A stretch of DNA of 64,000 nucleotides. Origin: Acanthacorydalis orientalis. Taxonomy: Eukaryota; Arthropoda; Insecta; Megaloptera; Corydalidae. Below are positions 25,059 to 38,680 of the stretch, piece by piece; the stretch's first letter is position 1, and every line of letters begins with the position of its first letter. Where the stretch lies: positions 6,752,501 to 6,816,500 of the forward strand of contig CM068320.1 in assembly GCA_034766995.1 (NCBI GenBank), written 5' to 3'. The position numbers and the translations under genes were made by a program. Below the pieces are notes generated by a model. It was not told the origin of the DNA and did not search any database. It saw nothing but the letters and a program-made list of their open reading frames with translations.

Positions 25059-25926
25059 TTACCATCCGTGTCCGTGTCCATAACCATGTCCGTAACCGTG
25101 TCCGTGGGCAGCGGCGGCGTGGGCGGCGAAGTGGGCAGATTTAGCTGCAGCGACTTCGGGGGTGTCGACTGGGACTCCATTGTGTCCGATAACTGGGACA
25201 GCGTGTCCAGCCCAGGCGACTGGACCGGCATGGGCGGCGTATCCCCAGGCACCGTGTCCGTAAGCATCACCGTTGCGGGCGACGGCTTCAGAGTGAGCAG
25301 CGTGGTGGAAAGCACGACGGGCATTGTTAGCGGGGGTGTCTACTGGGACTCCGTTAGCTCCAATGACGGCCAAATGTTGGGGTCCAGCATAGAGGTGTCC
25401 AGAAGCATAGTTTCCAGCGTACGCACCGTGTCCAGCCCAGTTACCAGCCCAACCGTTACCGGCCCAACCATGAGCATCACCAGCCCAACCATGAGCATCA
25501 CCAGCCCAGGCACCAGCACCGGCGTTACGGGCAGTAGCTTCAGCATGAGCGGCATGGTGGAAAGCACGTGCAGCTACGTTTGCTGCGGGTTCCAATGGAA
25601 CTCCATGAGCGCCAATGACGGCACCATGGTTATGTACATTAGCTACTGGCCAGCTGGCTGCAGCGACGGCGAGAACGCATGCGATAATTGCCTGTTAAAT
25701 AATTATAAATAAGTAAGTAAATATTACAATTATAATAAATAAAAAAACATTTAAAATTCAATTCGTACAATATTTTCTAAGTATACGAGTGTTTAAATTT
25801 AAGAAAATAATTGAACTCAATACAAATGACGATATTTCAATAAATATTAAGTTTTATGTTTATTTTCTTCACACTTGTATATTAATTAGTTTATTTTATA
25901 ATCCTAATACTCACCAAAACTTTCAT
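25059..25926 (-). CDS. g5: cuticular protein with 18-residue motif
   Basis: Exon 1 is 25915-25926 (MKVL) with a GTGAG donor, unlike the GTAAG of every other copy; exon 2 is 25059-25691 with a TTAACAG acceptor. The product is 214 residues with signal peptide MKVLAIIACVLAVAAA. Modules begin at residues 36, 120 and 178. There are two exact GDAHGWA units, and the tail has an added GYGH unit (HGYGHGYGHGHGW), the longest tail of the set. Exon 2 is open from the splice acceptor even though no ATG occurs early in it, which supports the spliced model. Groups with g4 by intron length (223 bases) and promoter form. Confidence 0.9.
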
Positions 25927-26050
25927 GTTAACTAGTTTTGTTTTACCTCCAATTAGGACTGTATAACAAGTACGTTTTAATCACATTTAATGTGTGCTTT
26001 TATATGATTTGGATTACAAAAATTGTTTGTAGTGGGGTGAAATACCTTTC
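25927..26050 (-). promoter_or_regulatory. g5 promoter and 5' leader
   Basis: Minus strand: GAAAGG 26050-26045, CCCCACTAC 26037-26029, TATAAAA 26004-25998, then ACTTGTTATACAG and TCCTAATTGGAGGTA in the leader. GTTTGAATTTGAAAGGTA around the GAAAGG is nearly the same as in g4. Confidence 0.72.
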
Positions 26051-26253
26051 AAATTCAAACAAAGAGTTTAAGTAATGCATGGTATGATATATTAACTGTA
26101 TTTTTACTTTACTTATACCGTCAATTATGTATATTGATTGTCAATGTCATTATGCTAATTTTAATATATCGTAATTTTTTTTCTAATAATTATCGTTACG
26201 TATAAATGTTAGATATTCGGTTTTAGCAATATATTTGTATACTGCATAAGTAT

Positions 26254-26305
<52 letters not shown>

Positions 26306-26854
26306 ATGAATAAAATTCTTTCACATATAATTTATTTTATTTTTTTAAATGAAAATAAAGTAAAATTTAAATGTTAAATATTTTCAGTCAATAACTTTTA
26401 TGAGTTTTAGGCGATTAAAATAGTATCAATTTGAAATATTTAAAAAATCATTATCATTAATTTTGAAACTATAAACATTTCCAGTATTAATTATTAAAAT
26501 AAACGTGTTACATTAAAATAACAAATGAGTTTTTGTTGTCTACATATGGATAAACACAATACTTAAAACTACTTTATATACATAGATTCAATTTAACTCA
26601 TATTTTGGTGTGAAATAAAAAAACGACCAATTATAATTGAAATTTATTGTCTGTAAAAAAATTTGTATTTATCTGGTTTTATATCTTACAATCGTATTTC
26701 TTTTCAAATATATTGTATATCACATAATAGCTTTAAATAAATGTATGTTTTTGTATAAAGTGAGATTTATATTTCATGAACTTCTTCTAAATTTAATATT
26801 AAAAACGATAATTATTATATAAAAATAATAAATCAAATAGTAAGGTATTAATAG
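26051..26854. other. AT-rich intergenic DNA with (TA)n
   Basis: A (TA)n tract at about 26258-26302. A TTGTCAATGTCATT stretch near 26138 resembles sequences about 150-200 bases upstream of g4 and g6. No gene. Confidence 0.6.
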
Positions 26855-27425
26855 TATCACGTTAGAAGAAAAATAATTGCGGTTTGTTACCTTCAAATTT
26901 ATATGCATTTTTCATAATTTTATATTTTAAGTGGTCCAGAAATATTGGATGACCGACACCTAACTTTTGTGCAAGCTCTCGAATTGTTGTACATGGTTCT
27001 GGTTCAAATAACGCGTTCATCTGGTCGTTATGAACTAAAGAAGGACGACGTCGACCTTCTTCATCTTTCAAGGCTCTCGTCCACAACACAAAATTTTAGA
27101 AGCCCCATTACATCGTACGTTTCTTAACAGTACCCACACCAAAATCATTGCTTTATTTACGAACAGTTTTTACTGCTTTACCACCCGTTTTGAACTCATA
27201 CAAAAAGTTTCTCTTATTTGCTTCTTTTCCATCTTTAATTCAGTAGCCCAATTTGCAGAAAAAATAATAATCAAACTAAAGTCGATACTACTAAAATACA
27301 GTCCAAAAAAATGTACTTTTAGAATGATATTGACATGAACACGATGAAATGACACTTTTATTGAAAAAAGAATGTTAGAATCTAGAAAACAAAAACCTCA
27401 GTTATTTTCCTATCGCCCTAATAGT
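26855..27425 (-). mobile_element. mariner (irritans-like) deletion derivative
   Basis: The right end (27420 leftwards on the minus strand: GGCGATAGGAAAATAACTGA) and the left end (AGAAAAATAATTGCGGTTTG) are degraded inverted repeats. On the minus strand the frame begins near 27230 with MEKKQIRETFCM, and a later frame reads LKDEEGRRRPSLVHNDQMNA and TTIRELAQKLGVGHPIFLDH, the second half of the mariner DNA-binding domain. Catalytic part deleted. About 570 bases; an independent copy from the one at 22566. Confidence 0.82.
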
Positions 27426-28711
27426 TTATATTTCAATATTAATAACCGGCTAAGAGAATAACTAATTAATATTTATGGCTTTATATATTTGTACAGTTTG
27501 TGGATAGTAAGTAATATCAATATTATTATTCTACTGTTAAAACGTAATGACTTAATGAACAATATTGTTGGGAAAAATTTACTTCAATGATATATTTGTT
27601 AACAGGTATTGTCTCACATTTATTACGTGTGTTGTACCTTTATTTATTTACCTTTATTTACCAGTATATGATATAAAAGTGTAAATATATTTTAACATAA
27701 ATAACACCATTTGTTTTCAACTACTTATTCATATGATAAAACAGACTGCCTTTCTTAATATTTCATATTAACGAGTGTCACTAATATAATCGGAAAGTTC
27801 CGTCACATCAGCCACCGAACAGTTTTGAATCATCCACCGCTTTAGCTATACGAATCGCGTATTCGCTTGACGAAGTCTCTGTCTTCTACTAAACATTCTC
27901 TTAGAAGAACTGAATTTTCTGGTGAATATGAAATTTTTATTTTCTTTGTCACCATCGCCATAGTCGGTACCACAAGTAAACTACCGTGATGATCTAATAT
28001 GCCTATGAAAGCTAGACACCTGTCCAAGGGTGAACCAACAGCGCTTTGTGGAGTTGTGCTCTTTGTACACCGAATACAAACATATTTTTACAGACTACTT
28101 CCGATCTTAAAACGCAGTCGAATATGCGTTCGTGTTCAAAGACGAGGTACACTAGTGGAGACTTTCACCCATTGCAAGCATCTTCATTGCAGAGCTTTTT
28201 GTCACCCTTAAGGTTTTGCAGTTCGTCACATCGTCTACCCACTCGACGTTTCTTATATTTTTGAACTCAAAATTAGTCATAGAATCAATCCGCTGTATGT
28301 ATTCGATATACCGCATCATCTAGAATATTCAAAAGTTTTAAATGTACTGGCTTCCGCCTTTCTGTCTCCATGTGACACTTGCAGGCACTTTTATTTTATT
28401 TGTAGGTATTGTCTGGTCAAGATTAATATTTATTTTATTAATTCAGTTTCTTTTATGTTTCTATCACAGAATTTACTTTAAGGCAGTTGAACAAAACATT
28501 TATTTGGATTTATGTAAGTGGTGGTTCAAATCTAATTGTAAGTGTTAAATCAGGTTATTTGTGTTTATTAGTTTTATTGGTTTTTATTTCGTATTCGTGT
28601 GATAATGATCTTAGCTGAAACGCTTCTAAATATCTATCTATTAGATTTTTTATAATAATATCAACTTAATTCATTGTATTATTAATGAAATAAATTTTCA
28701 ATACTTTATAT

Positions 28712-28762
<51 letters not shown>
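27426..28762. other. Intergenic DNA with a GC-richer unassigned relic
   Basis: 27780-28380 stands out from its surroundings by lower AT content and by broken open frames on the minus strand (for example GILDHHGSLLVVPTMAM near 27960 and NFEFKNIRNVEWVDDVTNC near 28250). This looks like a decayed coding segment, probably of a mobile element, but I do not recognise the family. A (TA)n tract at about 28709-28762 abuts the next mariner. Confidence 0.45.
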
Positions 28763-28765
<3 letters not shown>

Positions 28766-30028
28766 TTGGTAGAAAAATAATTAGGGTGTATGATTTTCAA
28801 ATTCATATATATTTTTCTCAGCTTATAATTAACTTCATTAATCAAAATAAGCACCATTAGAATCGACACATTTTTGCTAATCAATTACAAGTTTATTTAT
28901 TCCGGTGGTGTAAAATTCCGGAGTTGATAAAATTTCGAAATTCACTTTCGGAAGCAGCGTGGTTGTTGAAGACCTTATCCTGTGTGAACTTGTCGAAATG
29001 TTTAAACAAGTGATAATCTGTTGACTAGATGTCTGGCGAGTATGTTGAATGAGGCAATGTTTCATATCCTAAGTCATTCAACTCCTGAAGGGTCAATCGT
29101 GCGACGTGTTGTCGTGCATTGTACTGCAGCAGGATTGGACCTTTTTGATTAATCAGTGCGGGAGTAAGACGTTGCAGTTCTTGGTGCATTTTTTCGAAAT
29201 CTTTTGACAATAACTCTCAGGTTTAATGGTTTCGTCAGGATTTAAAAAATTGTAGTGGCTTATACCAAACGCTGACCGTCAAGAAATTCTCATAATTGCC
29301 TTTTGGTGTAATTTCTGTTTCGCGAAATGCTTTGTGGCTTCATTTTATTTGTTTAATCATTGTGCAGACCGATTTCTGTTATCGTAAAGGATCCAATTTT
29401 CATCGTACATTACAATACGATTGAGAAATGGACATTTTTTATTGCATAGAACAAACTTCGTTACGGCATTTTTTCTTTGTTTTCACTCAGTTCGTGCGGC
29501 ACCCATTTGTCAAACTTTTTTGATTTTCCTGTTTTATTGTCCCAAAACTGTTGTATGACAAACCCCTAACTTATATGCAAATTCTCCTATAATTGTGCGT
29601 GGTTTTAATTCAAAAAACTGCTTCATTTGGTCGTTATGCATTGAAGAATTACATCCGCGAATTTTTTTATCTATAAGGCTCTCGTCCCCTACACGCAATT
29701 TTTTGAACTACTATTGCACCATACGTTTCGTAATAGTACACACACCAAAAGGAGTGTTTAGTTTACAAGCAGTTTCTGCTGCCTTATCAGCTGTTTTAAA
29801 TGCATACAAAACTTTTCCTCTTATTTTCTTCTCTTCCATCTTTAATTTAGTAGTTCAATTTGAAGCAAAATAAATTATAATAAAACCAAAGTCGATGTTA
29901 CCAAAATATAGACCGAAAAATTTATTTTAAAATTATATTAACATGAACACGATGAAATGACATTTTCAATGAAAAAAATTAATATTAGAATTTAGAAAAC
30001 AAAAACCGCTATTATTTACCTAACATGT
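28763..30028 (-). mobile_element. Near full-length mariner (irritans-like), inactivated
   Basis: About 1.27 kb, the usual length of a mariner. Left end GGTTGGTAGAAAAATAATTA; right end, on the minus strand, GGTAAATAATAGCGGTTTTT. The minus strand gives the transposase across several frameshifts: MEEKKIRGKV near 29835, the WILYDNRN region near 29390 (first catalytic Asp neighbourhood), and MHQELQRLTPALINQKGPIL at about 29130-29190 followed by YNARQHVA, where the expected catalytic Asp of DNARPH is Tyr. The HSTYSPDI stretch keeps the third acidic site's context. Frameshifts plus the Asp-to-Tyr change make it dead. Confidence 0.88.
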
Positions 30029-30849
30029 ATATATATATATATATAGATAGATAGATATAAACATTAAATAAAAATGAACATATATAAAAACAAACAAGTA
30101 ATAATCTAATTTGACTGTGATTATTTTATCCCATAAAAAAAAATAAAAACTGAAAAGTGTCTACAATAGATTTTTTCATTATATTTTTTTTGTTCAATAA
30201 AAAGTGCTATAAACAATATATTTGATTGTTAAAAACCGTTTACACTCAATACCTGATAATATAATGTACATGTATTTAAATTGCAAAAAAAGTATACATG
30301 TCTAATACCTTTTACTAACACTACAATTTACATCATATTTGTGGTTTTAAACCACATTTAAAAACAGTCTTTGTTAAGTATATGATGTAATTTTGTAAAT
30401 ATCGATTCCTTTTTATATTTTAATTTAATCAATTGACATTTGAATATTTTTTTCTATTACATGGCAGCTGAAATTAGTTTTTTACTGAACATTTTTATTT
30501 ATAAACTCTATAAAAAGGAGTTATAAGAGAGCGTTCATTTTCTCTATTTAGTTCCAAAAAAATTTTGTATTATCTAATAATAAATTTTACAACTATTTAT
30601 AATGTTAGTATACGTTTTTATATATAATAATAAACTATATTAAATATCATTTCATTTTCACATTTTAACATTTTAAAACATTGAAGCTTCTAAGATTTCT
30701 TTTTAGAACATGCCATAGTTTTAATTTTTTCCAAGTCAAAAAAGTTATATAATTTTCATAAATAAATTTATTTTCATTGTCAAAATTGTGTTGTGAAGCT
30801 TTCGCCGAACTTAAATTAAAAATCATCCACAACTATATAAACGATTTTA

Positions 30850-30895
<46 letters not shown>

Positions 30896-31260
30896 TAAAA
30901 ATATTATATCCAATACCCAAGAGTAATAAAAGCCAACTTTCTGTATGCAGCAGATCGACAATGAATACACACGAATTCTAAATGTAAAAGCCAAATATAT
31001 CATATTGTATAATTATAAATATTGTATATATTATAAATATTTTATAATATATTAGTACAGGTTTATCTGATGACTGTGTTTAGCTTACATGCTTTTAGTG
31101 TTTAGCAGTTGTCACCAATTTATTAGTAATTATAATCAATTTGATATAATTATTACCGCCATTTATACACGATATAAGTGTTCCATACAGAGGTTTAGAA
31201 TCTTTAAATTATTAATTTTACTATCTCTGACATGTATAGAAATATATGTATGTATGTGTG

Positions 31261-31295
<35 letters not shown>

Positions 31296-31321
31296 ATATG
31301 TATATATATATATATATGTAC

Positions 31322-31371
<50 letters not shown>

Positions 31372-31389
31372 TTATATATATATATGTAT
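30029..31389. other. AT-rich intergenic DNA
   Basis: (TA)n at about 30848-30890 and a long TA/TG/TAC tract at about 31250-31388, plus GATA units at 30045-30056. No gene. Confidence 0.6.
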
Positions 31390-32190
31390 ATACATATTGG
31401 TTTATTGTACCTTCAATAAATTTCAAATTGCCAACTCCTGAAGCAGTCATAGACCCCCAGACTAGAACATTACCTCCACCATGCTTAACAGTAGAACATA
31501 AATTTTTAGTATTAACTCTTCGTTTTTATTCCTCCATATACCATAATCCTTCCATCAGAGTCAGAAATATTAAGTTTCGACCCATCTGTGAACAGAACTT
31601 TTGTTCTAAAAGCATGGAGGCTTAATAACATGTGCCTTTGCAAATTCTAATCTCCGTATTTTATTTTTCTTACTCATATAAAGCTCTTGGGTACACATCG
31701 TTTAAATCCCGCTTTGCGAATACATTTCTTATTGTTTCGGCTCCAATTTCTATTTGGTATTCATTTTTAGCATGTTTGTGAGCTCAAGTGCACTTGTTTT
31801 TGGATGTTCACTTATAGTTCTGAGAGAAGCTCGTCTATGTATATTTTCTTGGTCGACCAGAACGAAGGTCTATTTTCAATTTTTTTATTTTTTTATATTT
31901 ATTTACTATATACTGCACTGTTGTATGTGACTTTTTGACAGTTTTTGCAATCTGCCTCAAGGATTGTCTTTCCGATCTTAAACTAATAATTCATTCACGA
32001 ATTGATAGAGGTATTTCCATTTAAAGGCCTATTTATTTCAACCACACTAAGCGAAATTAAATTGGAAACTGATACTCCTTAGCACACTACCAAGCGAACA
32101 AGTGCCAGTAAAATGGGTAGTTCCCCGAAGAAAAAAAGTAAATCCCATAGAATAATGCTGCGTTATGGAAACTTTTGACACCTCTTAGTA
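31390..32190 (-). mobile_element. Tc1-like transposon relic
   Basis: The minus strand reads VLFTDGSKLNISDSDGRIM near 31530-31600 (the first catalytic region, with DE changed to DG), then [20 protein letters not shown] and [14 protein letters not shown] near 31400-31490. These are hallmark Tc1 transposase patterns. A further upstream stretch (NVFAKRDLNDVYPRAL, near 31690-31730) belongs to the same enzyme. The frame is broken by stops, and the C-terminal third is replaced by the TA-rich microsatellite at 31250-31388. Confidence 0.8.
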
Positions 32191-32375
32191 AAGTAGCGTT
32201 GTTTAACATAACATTAATTTTTAAATAACTTATAAATATGGTTAATTTCATGATGACTCATTACAATCAGCCGTAAAAGTTTAAAAAAATATAAACTATT
32301 TAGAATAAAATAAGCGACAATCTTACCGCTAGCTGTATGGAGACTTCTTCGATCCAGTGTATATATATGTATGTA

Positions 32376-32425
<50 letters not shown>

Positions 32426-33212
32426 CATACATATGTACTTATTTATGTGTATATATGATTGTTATAATATACAAAATATTGAGTAATTTAATTCTTCTTG
32501 TATTCAAACAGGTATATACATGAAAAATAATTATTTTTTTGATAATGAAAAGGAATTTTTATCACATACAGCTTGTTACTAAACTTTTGAAATGTTTATC
32601 TTTTTTCCTCATAAATATGTTTTATATATGACGATTAAACATTTTTTTTGTAAAATTTATTGAATCTTTTAGAATAAGTTTCATTTTATCAAGTAATATT
32701 AAAGCTTCTAAAACAAACTCTAACAAAAGCTTATATATCTTACTGTGCTCATTAAAACTTAATACTTTCGCTATATTTCACTAAGCATGATTTTAGAACT
32801 TATAATATTTTCAAGCTACCACAATAAGATTTGAGTTCTACAACCAGTTAAAGTGAAATGCAATAAAAATAATACAACTGTGAATACTTCTAGATAACAA
32901 TACAAGAATGGGTACATACTTAATAACGTAAACTTTTGCGACTTTGAAACATGTATTATTTATTAGAAATTGTTCAAATTTGTAATGTATTTTGAAAAGA
33001 TAATAGGAAGTAAAATTAAAATTGTTAATGGAAATGAAAATAATAAAATTAAATTCTTTATTCGCTTAAATACAATTACACATGTGTTATGAAATAGATT
33101 AAAATATTTATTTTTAAATAAACTGAGTTTTCCCCTCTCTTTTCTATGTTGGCTCACTTGTCAATTATAAGCCTGTATATGTAACCGAATGAATCAATAA
33201 ACATATTTTTTA

Positions 33213-33263
<51 letters not shown>

Positions 33264-33402
33264 TTCATTCATTTGTTAGTATGCCATCATTATCCCAGAT
33301 AAATTGAAATGTTTGTTTTATATATGAGATAAACATATTAGGGTATCATAAAACTTAGATGTTATAAATAAATAAGTCGACGAGACGAATTTGTTGTGGA
33401 TA

Positions 33403-33447
<45 letters not shown>

Positions 33448-33690
33448 AAGAATATATCGATGCAAATATAATTCATTTTATATAGCCGTTCTAAAATTGT
33501 GTATTTAAAACGGAAATATATGCTTTACATTATTATATTTTTTGTATTGCATTTGTACATCTGATTAACTCAATATAAGCTATTAAGAAATAAACCATAA
33601 ATTTAATTAAAAATATGTATATATTTCATAAAAAAAATATAATTTACTATATACAGTCATCACAAAATTCATATCTAAACTCTTCGGTGA
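32191..33690. other. AT-rich intergenic DNA upstream in coordinate of g6
   Basis: (TA)n at about 32360-32420, 33215-33260 and 33407-33444. The last 90 bases (from about 33610) are the 3' UTR of g6, nearly identical to those of g7-g11. No gene. Confidence 0.6.
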
Positions 33691-34452
33691 TTACCATCCG
33701 TGTCCGTGTCCATAACCGTGTCCGTGGGCAGCGGCGGCGTGGGCGGCGAAATGAGCGGATTTAGCGGCAGCGACTTCGGGGGTGTCGACTGGGACTCCAT
33801 TGTGTCCGATAACTGGGACAGCGTGTCCAGCCCAGGCGACTGGAGCGGCATGGGCGGCGTATCCCCAGGCACCGTGACCGTAAGCATCACCGTTACGGGC
33901 GACGGCTTCAGAGTGAGCAGCGTGGTGGAAAGCACGACGGGCATTGTTAGCGGGGGTGTCTACTGGGACTCCGTTAGCTCCAATGACGGCCAAATGTTGG
34001 GGTCCAGCATAGAGGTGTCCAGAAGCATAGTTTCCAGCATAGGCACCGTGTCCAGCCCAGTTACCGGCCCAACCGTTACCGGCCCAACCATGAGCATCAC
34101 CAGCCCAGGCACCAGCACCGGCGTTACGGGCAGTAGCTTCGGCATGGGCGGCATGATGGAAAGCACGGGCAGCTACGTTTGCGGCAGGTTCCAATGGAAC
34201 TCCATGAGCGCCGATGACGGCACCATGGTTATGTACGTTAGCTACTGGCCAGCTAGCAGCAGCGACAGCCAAAAGGCAAGAGATGGCGATCTAAATATCC
34301 CATAAAATGTAAATAATTAATACATATTAAACTTATACTAAATAACATTTCTATAGATTTACATATGCTATTGACACACTTAGAATGTGTGTATTATATA
34401 AGACAGAAATACATTTCTAAATTATTAACTTTATACTTACAAGGAATTTCAT
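33691..34452 (-). CDS. g6: cuticular protein with 18-residue motif, shortest copy
   Basis: Exon 1 is 34441-34452 (MKFL), exon 2 is 33691-34290, intron 150 bases with GTAAG and TTTAG ends; 203 residues. Modules begin at 36, 113 and 171. Only one GDAHGWA unit is present, and otherwise it is g1 minus one 62-residue central module. The exon-2 start (IAISCLLAVAAAS) and the 3' UTR match g7-g11, while the intron and promoter match g1 better (GGAGGTAAACAC-type leader, CCCCGCTAC form), so the copy appears mosaic. Confidence 0.9.
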
Positions 34453-34587
34453 GATGAGATTTTTAATTTTGTGTTTACCTCCTTTAAGGACTGTAAAACA
34501 AGTACTCTTATTATTAATCAAGGATCGCACGCTTTTATACGCAAGTTAATGTGGAAAAATATTTAGTAGCGGGGCTGAGTACCTTTC
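34453..34587 (-). promoter_or_regulatory. g6 promoter and 5' leader
   Basis: Minus strand: GAAAGG 34587-34582, CCCCGCTAC 34574-34566, TATAAAA 34539-34533, ACTTGTTTTACAG and the leader element TCCTTAAAGGAGGTA. In this copy the TCC...GGA part is a perfect palindrome (TCCTTAAAGGA). A TGACATTGT copy lies further up near 34608-34616. Confidence 0.72.
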
Positions 34588-34616
34588 TCTTTCAGTAAAA
34601 AAATTAACAATGTCAT

Positions 34617-35182
34617 AATTATTATTTCATATAAACTTGTTATATATTTTGCCAAAGGTATTTAACAAGTGTCAATGTCAACTTTATTTTACAGTTCGTT
34701 TCTTGGAATTTGGTTTAATTTATCTATTAATAATTTTTAAACTTTCTTTGTTATGCAATGAGAGAATAGAAGTAGGTATTAAAATACAGGTAGTTGTTCA
34801 CTATTTTCTATTATACATCTAAATCTTTGCGTATTAATATTATATATTTGAATCAATGATTTAAGTTAGGAATTTAATTTAGTATATATATATATATATA
34901 TAAATTTATAGCGTATATCTTGGCTTATAAGGCGATCCTTAAAATTCAAAAATATCTTTAAAAAATAGGGTGTTGTCATATGCACTCAATACAAAAACAT
35001 ATCCTTTTAAATAATACAAAGAATGTGTACTTATATAGAAATTAAATTCTTTATTTAAAAAAAAGGTACTTAAGCTGTAGTAAATAACATAAATTTATTG
35101 AATAATTTATTTTAAATAATTTTTTAAATAATAATTTCGACCTTGTTTTATACGTATGTCGCCTTATACGCCGTAATATACA

Positions 35183-35252
<70 letters not shown>

Positions 35253-37000
35253 ATATTTCTATTAACACAATTTGTTATTTTGCCTATTCTTATTTTATTA
35301 TCGGTTAAATGTAATTTTTGAATAAAAAATAAATTGTACCTTCATTTTTTTCTTGGTGAAAATTTTGGTGTCGTTTTAAATAATGTTGAAAATGATTAAT
35401 ATTAATTAGTTGATTAATATTGAAATCAATTTCATTAATTAATAAAATATAGCTTAATTTTGAAATTAAAAAAATCAAATAATAAAATAAATCTTTGTAC
35501 TTAACGTCATATTAAGTAATTACTAAAAATATTTAGGTATTTGATAATGATGAAATCAGAAATTACTGTATTGAGAAATTGTTAAGACGAATAAAATATT
35601 ATTATTTTAATTAAAAACCATATATATTTCTTTAATTGTTTAATATAGAAAATAGAATAATTAAAAAAAAAATCATTTATTAAAAATGATTCATAAATTA
35701 TACAATGAAAATATGTCAGGAATTCATATAACTCTCTGTGACATTAATAAAAATCATCAAAATCAGATAATTGTGAGTAATGGTACATATTACACATTGC
35801 ATATAAATTTAATCTTATTGTATATTGGAGTATTTTTAATAATTTAAATGTTTCAGTTTTCCAAGCTTCATAATCAGATAAGTAAACTGATAAAAAGTTG
35901 TATGCATAAAAGCACAAAATAATTTAAGACAATATTTAAAATAAAATTTACAACACTTAAACTACTTTAATTGAAAAAAATCAAAATTAACGCTTCAAAA
36001 TTACTGATTCATCTCCTTTATTGAAGATCATATTCTTTATTTTATCTGGTGATCAAACATCTTCATTTTAATGAATAAATTGTCCACATAGAAGGGACCT
36101 TTTTTATATAATTAAAAGATAACGCTGCTAATTCAATTACACTTTTTTTCAATTTTTTCTTATAAGTGGTGTTTGTTTTCAACGGAAAAGCATTATTTAT
36201 ACAATACAGATTGTTTTCATTATTATTTATTAATTGATTTCATTTTAATTAATACAGTTCTTATTAATTAATTTAATTAATATTATATTATTACAGTAAT
36301 TTAGATTATTTCTTATCAGTGAATATTTATGTTAGATTACTGATATTCTCATACGACAAGATATAGTAAAAACATTCAAATAAAATGTTATAATTTATAA
36401 AGTAAATCTTATTTTATACAGAAGATTTTGAATATTTATTATAAGTAAATCTCATCAAGTTACGTATTTTTCGTCAATTTATCTTTATATTATCAGTTAT
36501 AATAATGTTTTCATGCAATAATCTAATTGTTAAAAAATAACGAATTTCTCAAAAAATATAAGTTATCAAAAAATATTCTTTTCGACTATTTATGTGATTT
36601 CATATATATTCCAAGAAAATGTTTATCATACTTTGAAATAAAATTATTACATGTTATGAATGGCAATGCAAGTCAAAAGTTGACATCGTATTTTGAGATG
36701 CGTGTTTTCAGCTCGATGTTATGACTACTGAGAAAAGACTATTCTTGTAGCATTTATTTATTCTGAATAATTTAATTGAATCATACATAGTACATTTTCA
36801 GCCAAAAGACAAATGTTAACTATATTTGCATTTTTAACCGAATGTTTTGTAATAACAATTTTATTTTTACGTTCTATACGATCCACAGTATTTATATAAA
36901 AATGTTTAGCGCAATACATCCTTACTTTTTCTAGTCTTTCCATTATTACTAAATTTATAATTCTTTATCATATACCCAGACGCTCACATGCACAATCAAT
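34617..37000. other. AT-rich intergenic DNA
   Basis: (TA)n at about 34881-34901 and 35183-35249. GTGTCAATGTCAAC near 34670 resembles the g1 upstream site. No gene or transposon recognised. Confidence 0.6.
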
Positions 37001-37185
37001 GATATTTGATTTTTATTATTGAATATGTTTTTAATGGAAAATGGTAGATAATATTTTTCTATTAAGGCAAAATTTTAACATTTCTTTTTTAATTATTGGC
37101 GTTTTGGCATAATTTTGATACGAAATTTCTCTTAGACTAACTCTCTCTTTCTTTCCCTCTCTCTCTCTATCTATCTATCTATCTA

Positions 37186-37230
<45 letters not shown>

Positions 37231-38199
37231 TATTTCACTTAAATAATTATTAAAAGTACATAATTGTACATGATCATTTTGATAAAGGACGGAGCAAGAG
37301 AGCGATGATAACATTGTTAGAAAATAGATGCTGATATCCGTCTTAATATGCATAAACAATTATGAAATTGATCAATAAATAATTATTGAAGTTTTTTGTC
37401 AAAAAAAGTATAAAAAATATGGGTCGTAAAAAATTATTTTAATTTATCAATAAGTTCAAATTAATGACATAAAATCAAGAATATTATTTTATTATTAAAT
37501 CATTACTAATGCCTAATGAAAAATATTTTTTAAATTTTATATGGCATATTTTCCATCAATTTGTTAGGTATATTTTTCAATTTTTGTTAAAACTTTTCCA
37601 GTATATAAAAATATTACAAACATAATAGTCATTTGGAATAAAGATATTTTTTATATTTTCAATTTTTTTAACATATTTATTCTTAAGAAATGAGTTCCCT
37701 GCTTCGTTCCTGAAAATCGTCAGAAAAGCTCACGAGAATAAAATGTCAACGCTAGTGGTAACAATTTGTCCAAAATAGATAATGTTAAATTAACACTCTA
37801 AATATATACCTAATTTGCTCCTTATAATTCATTCTTATCTAAATAATAATCAATATGCTGAACTATTTAATTTTTTAAATATTATTTAATAAATTATCAT
37901 TTAATAAATTATTTTATTTAGTTCGTTAACTGGTCTCTGAAAATGAATATATGTGATTTAGATGGCATGAATAAATATCAACAATAATTCTCTAATTATT
38001 CCGTTTTTACAAAAACTAAATCAATATGTGAAAAAAAATCATTTAATATTTTTTTATGCAAATATTTATGCCGAAAAAACTTTTTTTTTTACAAAATATG
38101 TAAGGTATTTTATAATGTTTGATATAGATTCATTAATTCTATACAAATGAAAAAAAAATAGTATAAACTTTCCCCTTATTATTTCTTTATGTTTCAGAG

Positions 38200-38241
<42 letters not shown>

Positions 38242-38660
38242 CATACGCATGTGTGCATATATGTGTAATTGATTTGAACACAAACGCTTTTCAGAATGAT
38301 ACATTTTCTTATTTTAAGTTACCTAATTGATATTAATTGTACATTGAATATGATTTCTTGACATTATTTGTTACACTTGGTAACTTGTTTCTTTTAAAAA
38401 CAACTATCATATAATTAGAATTTAGTATTTTTTTTACATAAATAAAAAGTGTAAAAAATTTAAACTTTTGTCTATTTTTCAGCTAAAGCTGGTTATTTAA
38501 ATTTATGACCAAAAAAATTGCAATTTTTAACAAAATTTTATTGTATTGATCCACAAGAACTAGATTATATATTATGTTGAGAAAAAAAACAGAGTATTGA
38601 AAAATATGTATATATTTCATAAAAAAATATAATTTACTATATACAGTCATCACAAAATTC
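37000..38660. repeat. g7 3' flank, inverted copy of the g11 3' flank
   Basis: Reading leftwards from g7 on the minus strand gives the sequence that follows g11 (56160-57800). Examples: ACAAAATTTTATTG near 38530 against 56290; the CCTGAAAATCGTCAG region near 37710 against the reverse complement at 57140; TCATTTTGATAAAGGACG near 37275 against 57570; GGCGTTTTGGCATAATTTTG near 37100 against 57735. It contains (TA)n at about 37187-37222 and 38205-38236, and a CTAT run at 37168-37188. No gene. Confidence 0.8.
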
Positions 38661-38680
38661 ATATCTAAACTCTTCGGTGA

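Noticed and set aside
25068..25712. Plus-strand 214-codon frame opposite g5, and similar antisense frames at the other genes
   Set aside because: Composition follows from the codon bias of the sense strand; no start context, no splice logic and no promoter on that strand.
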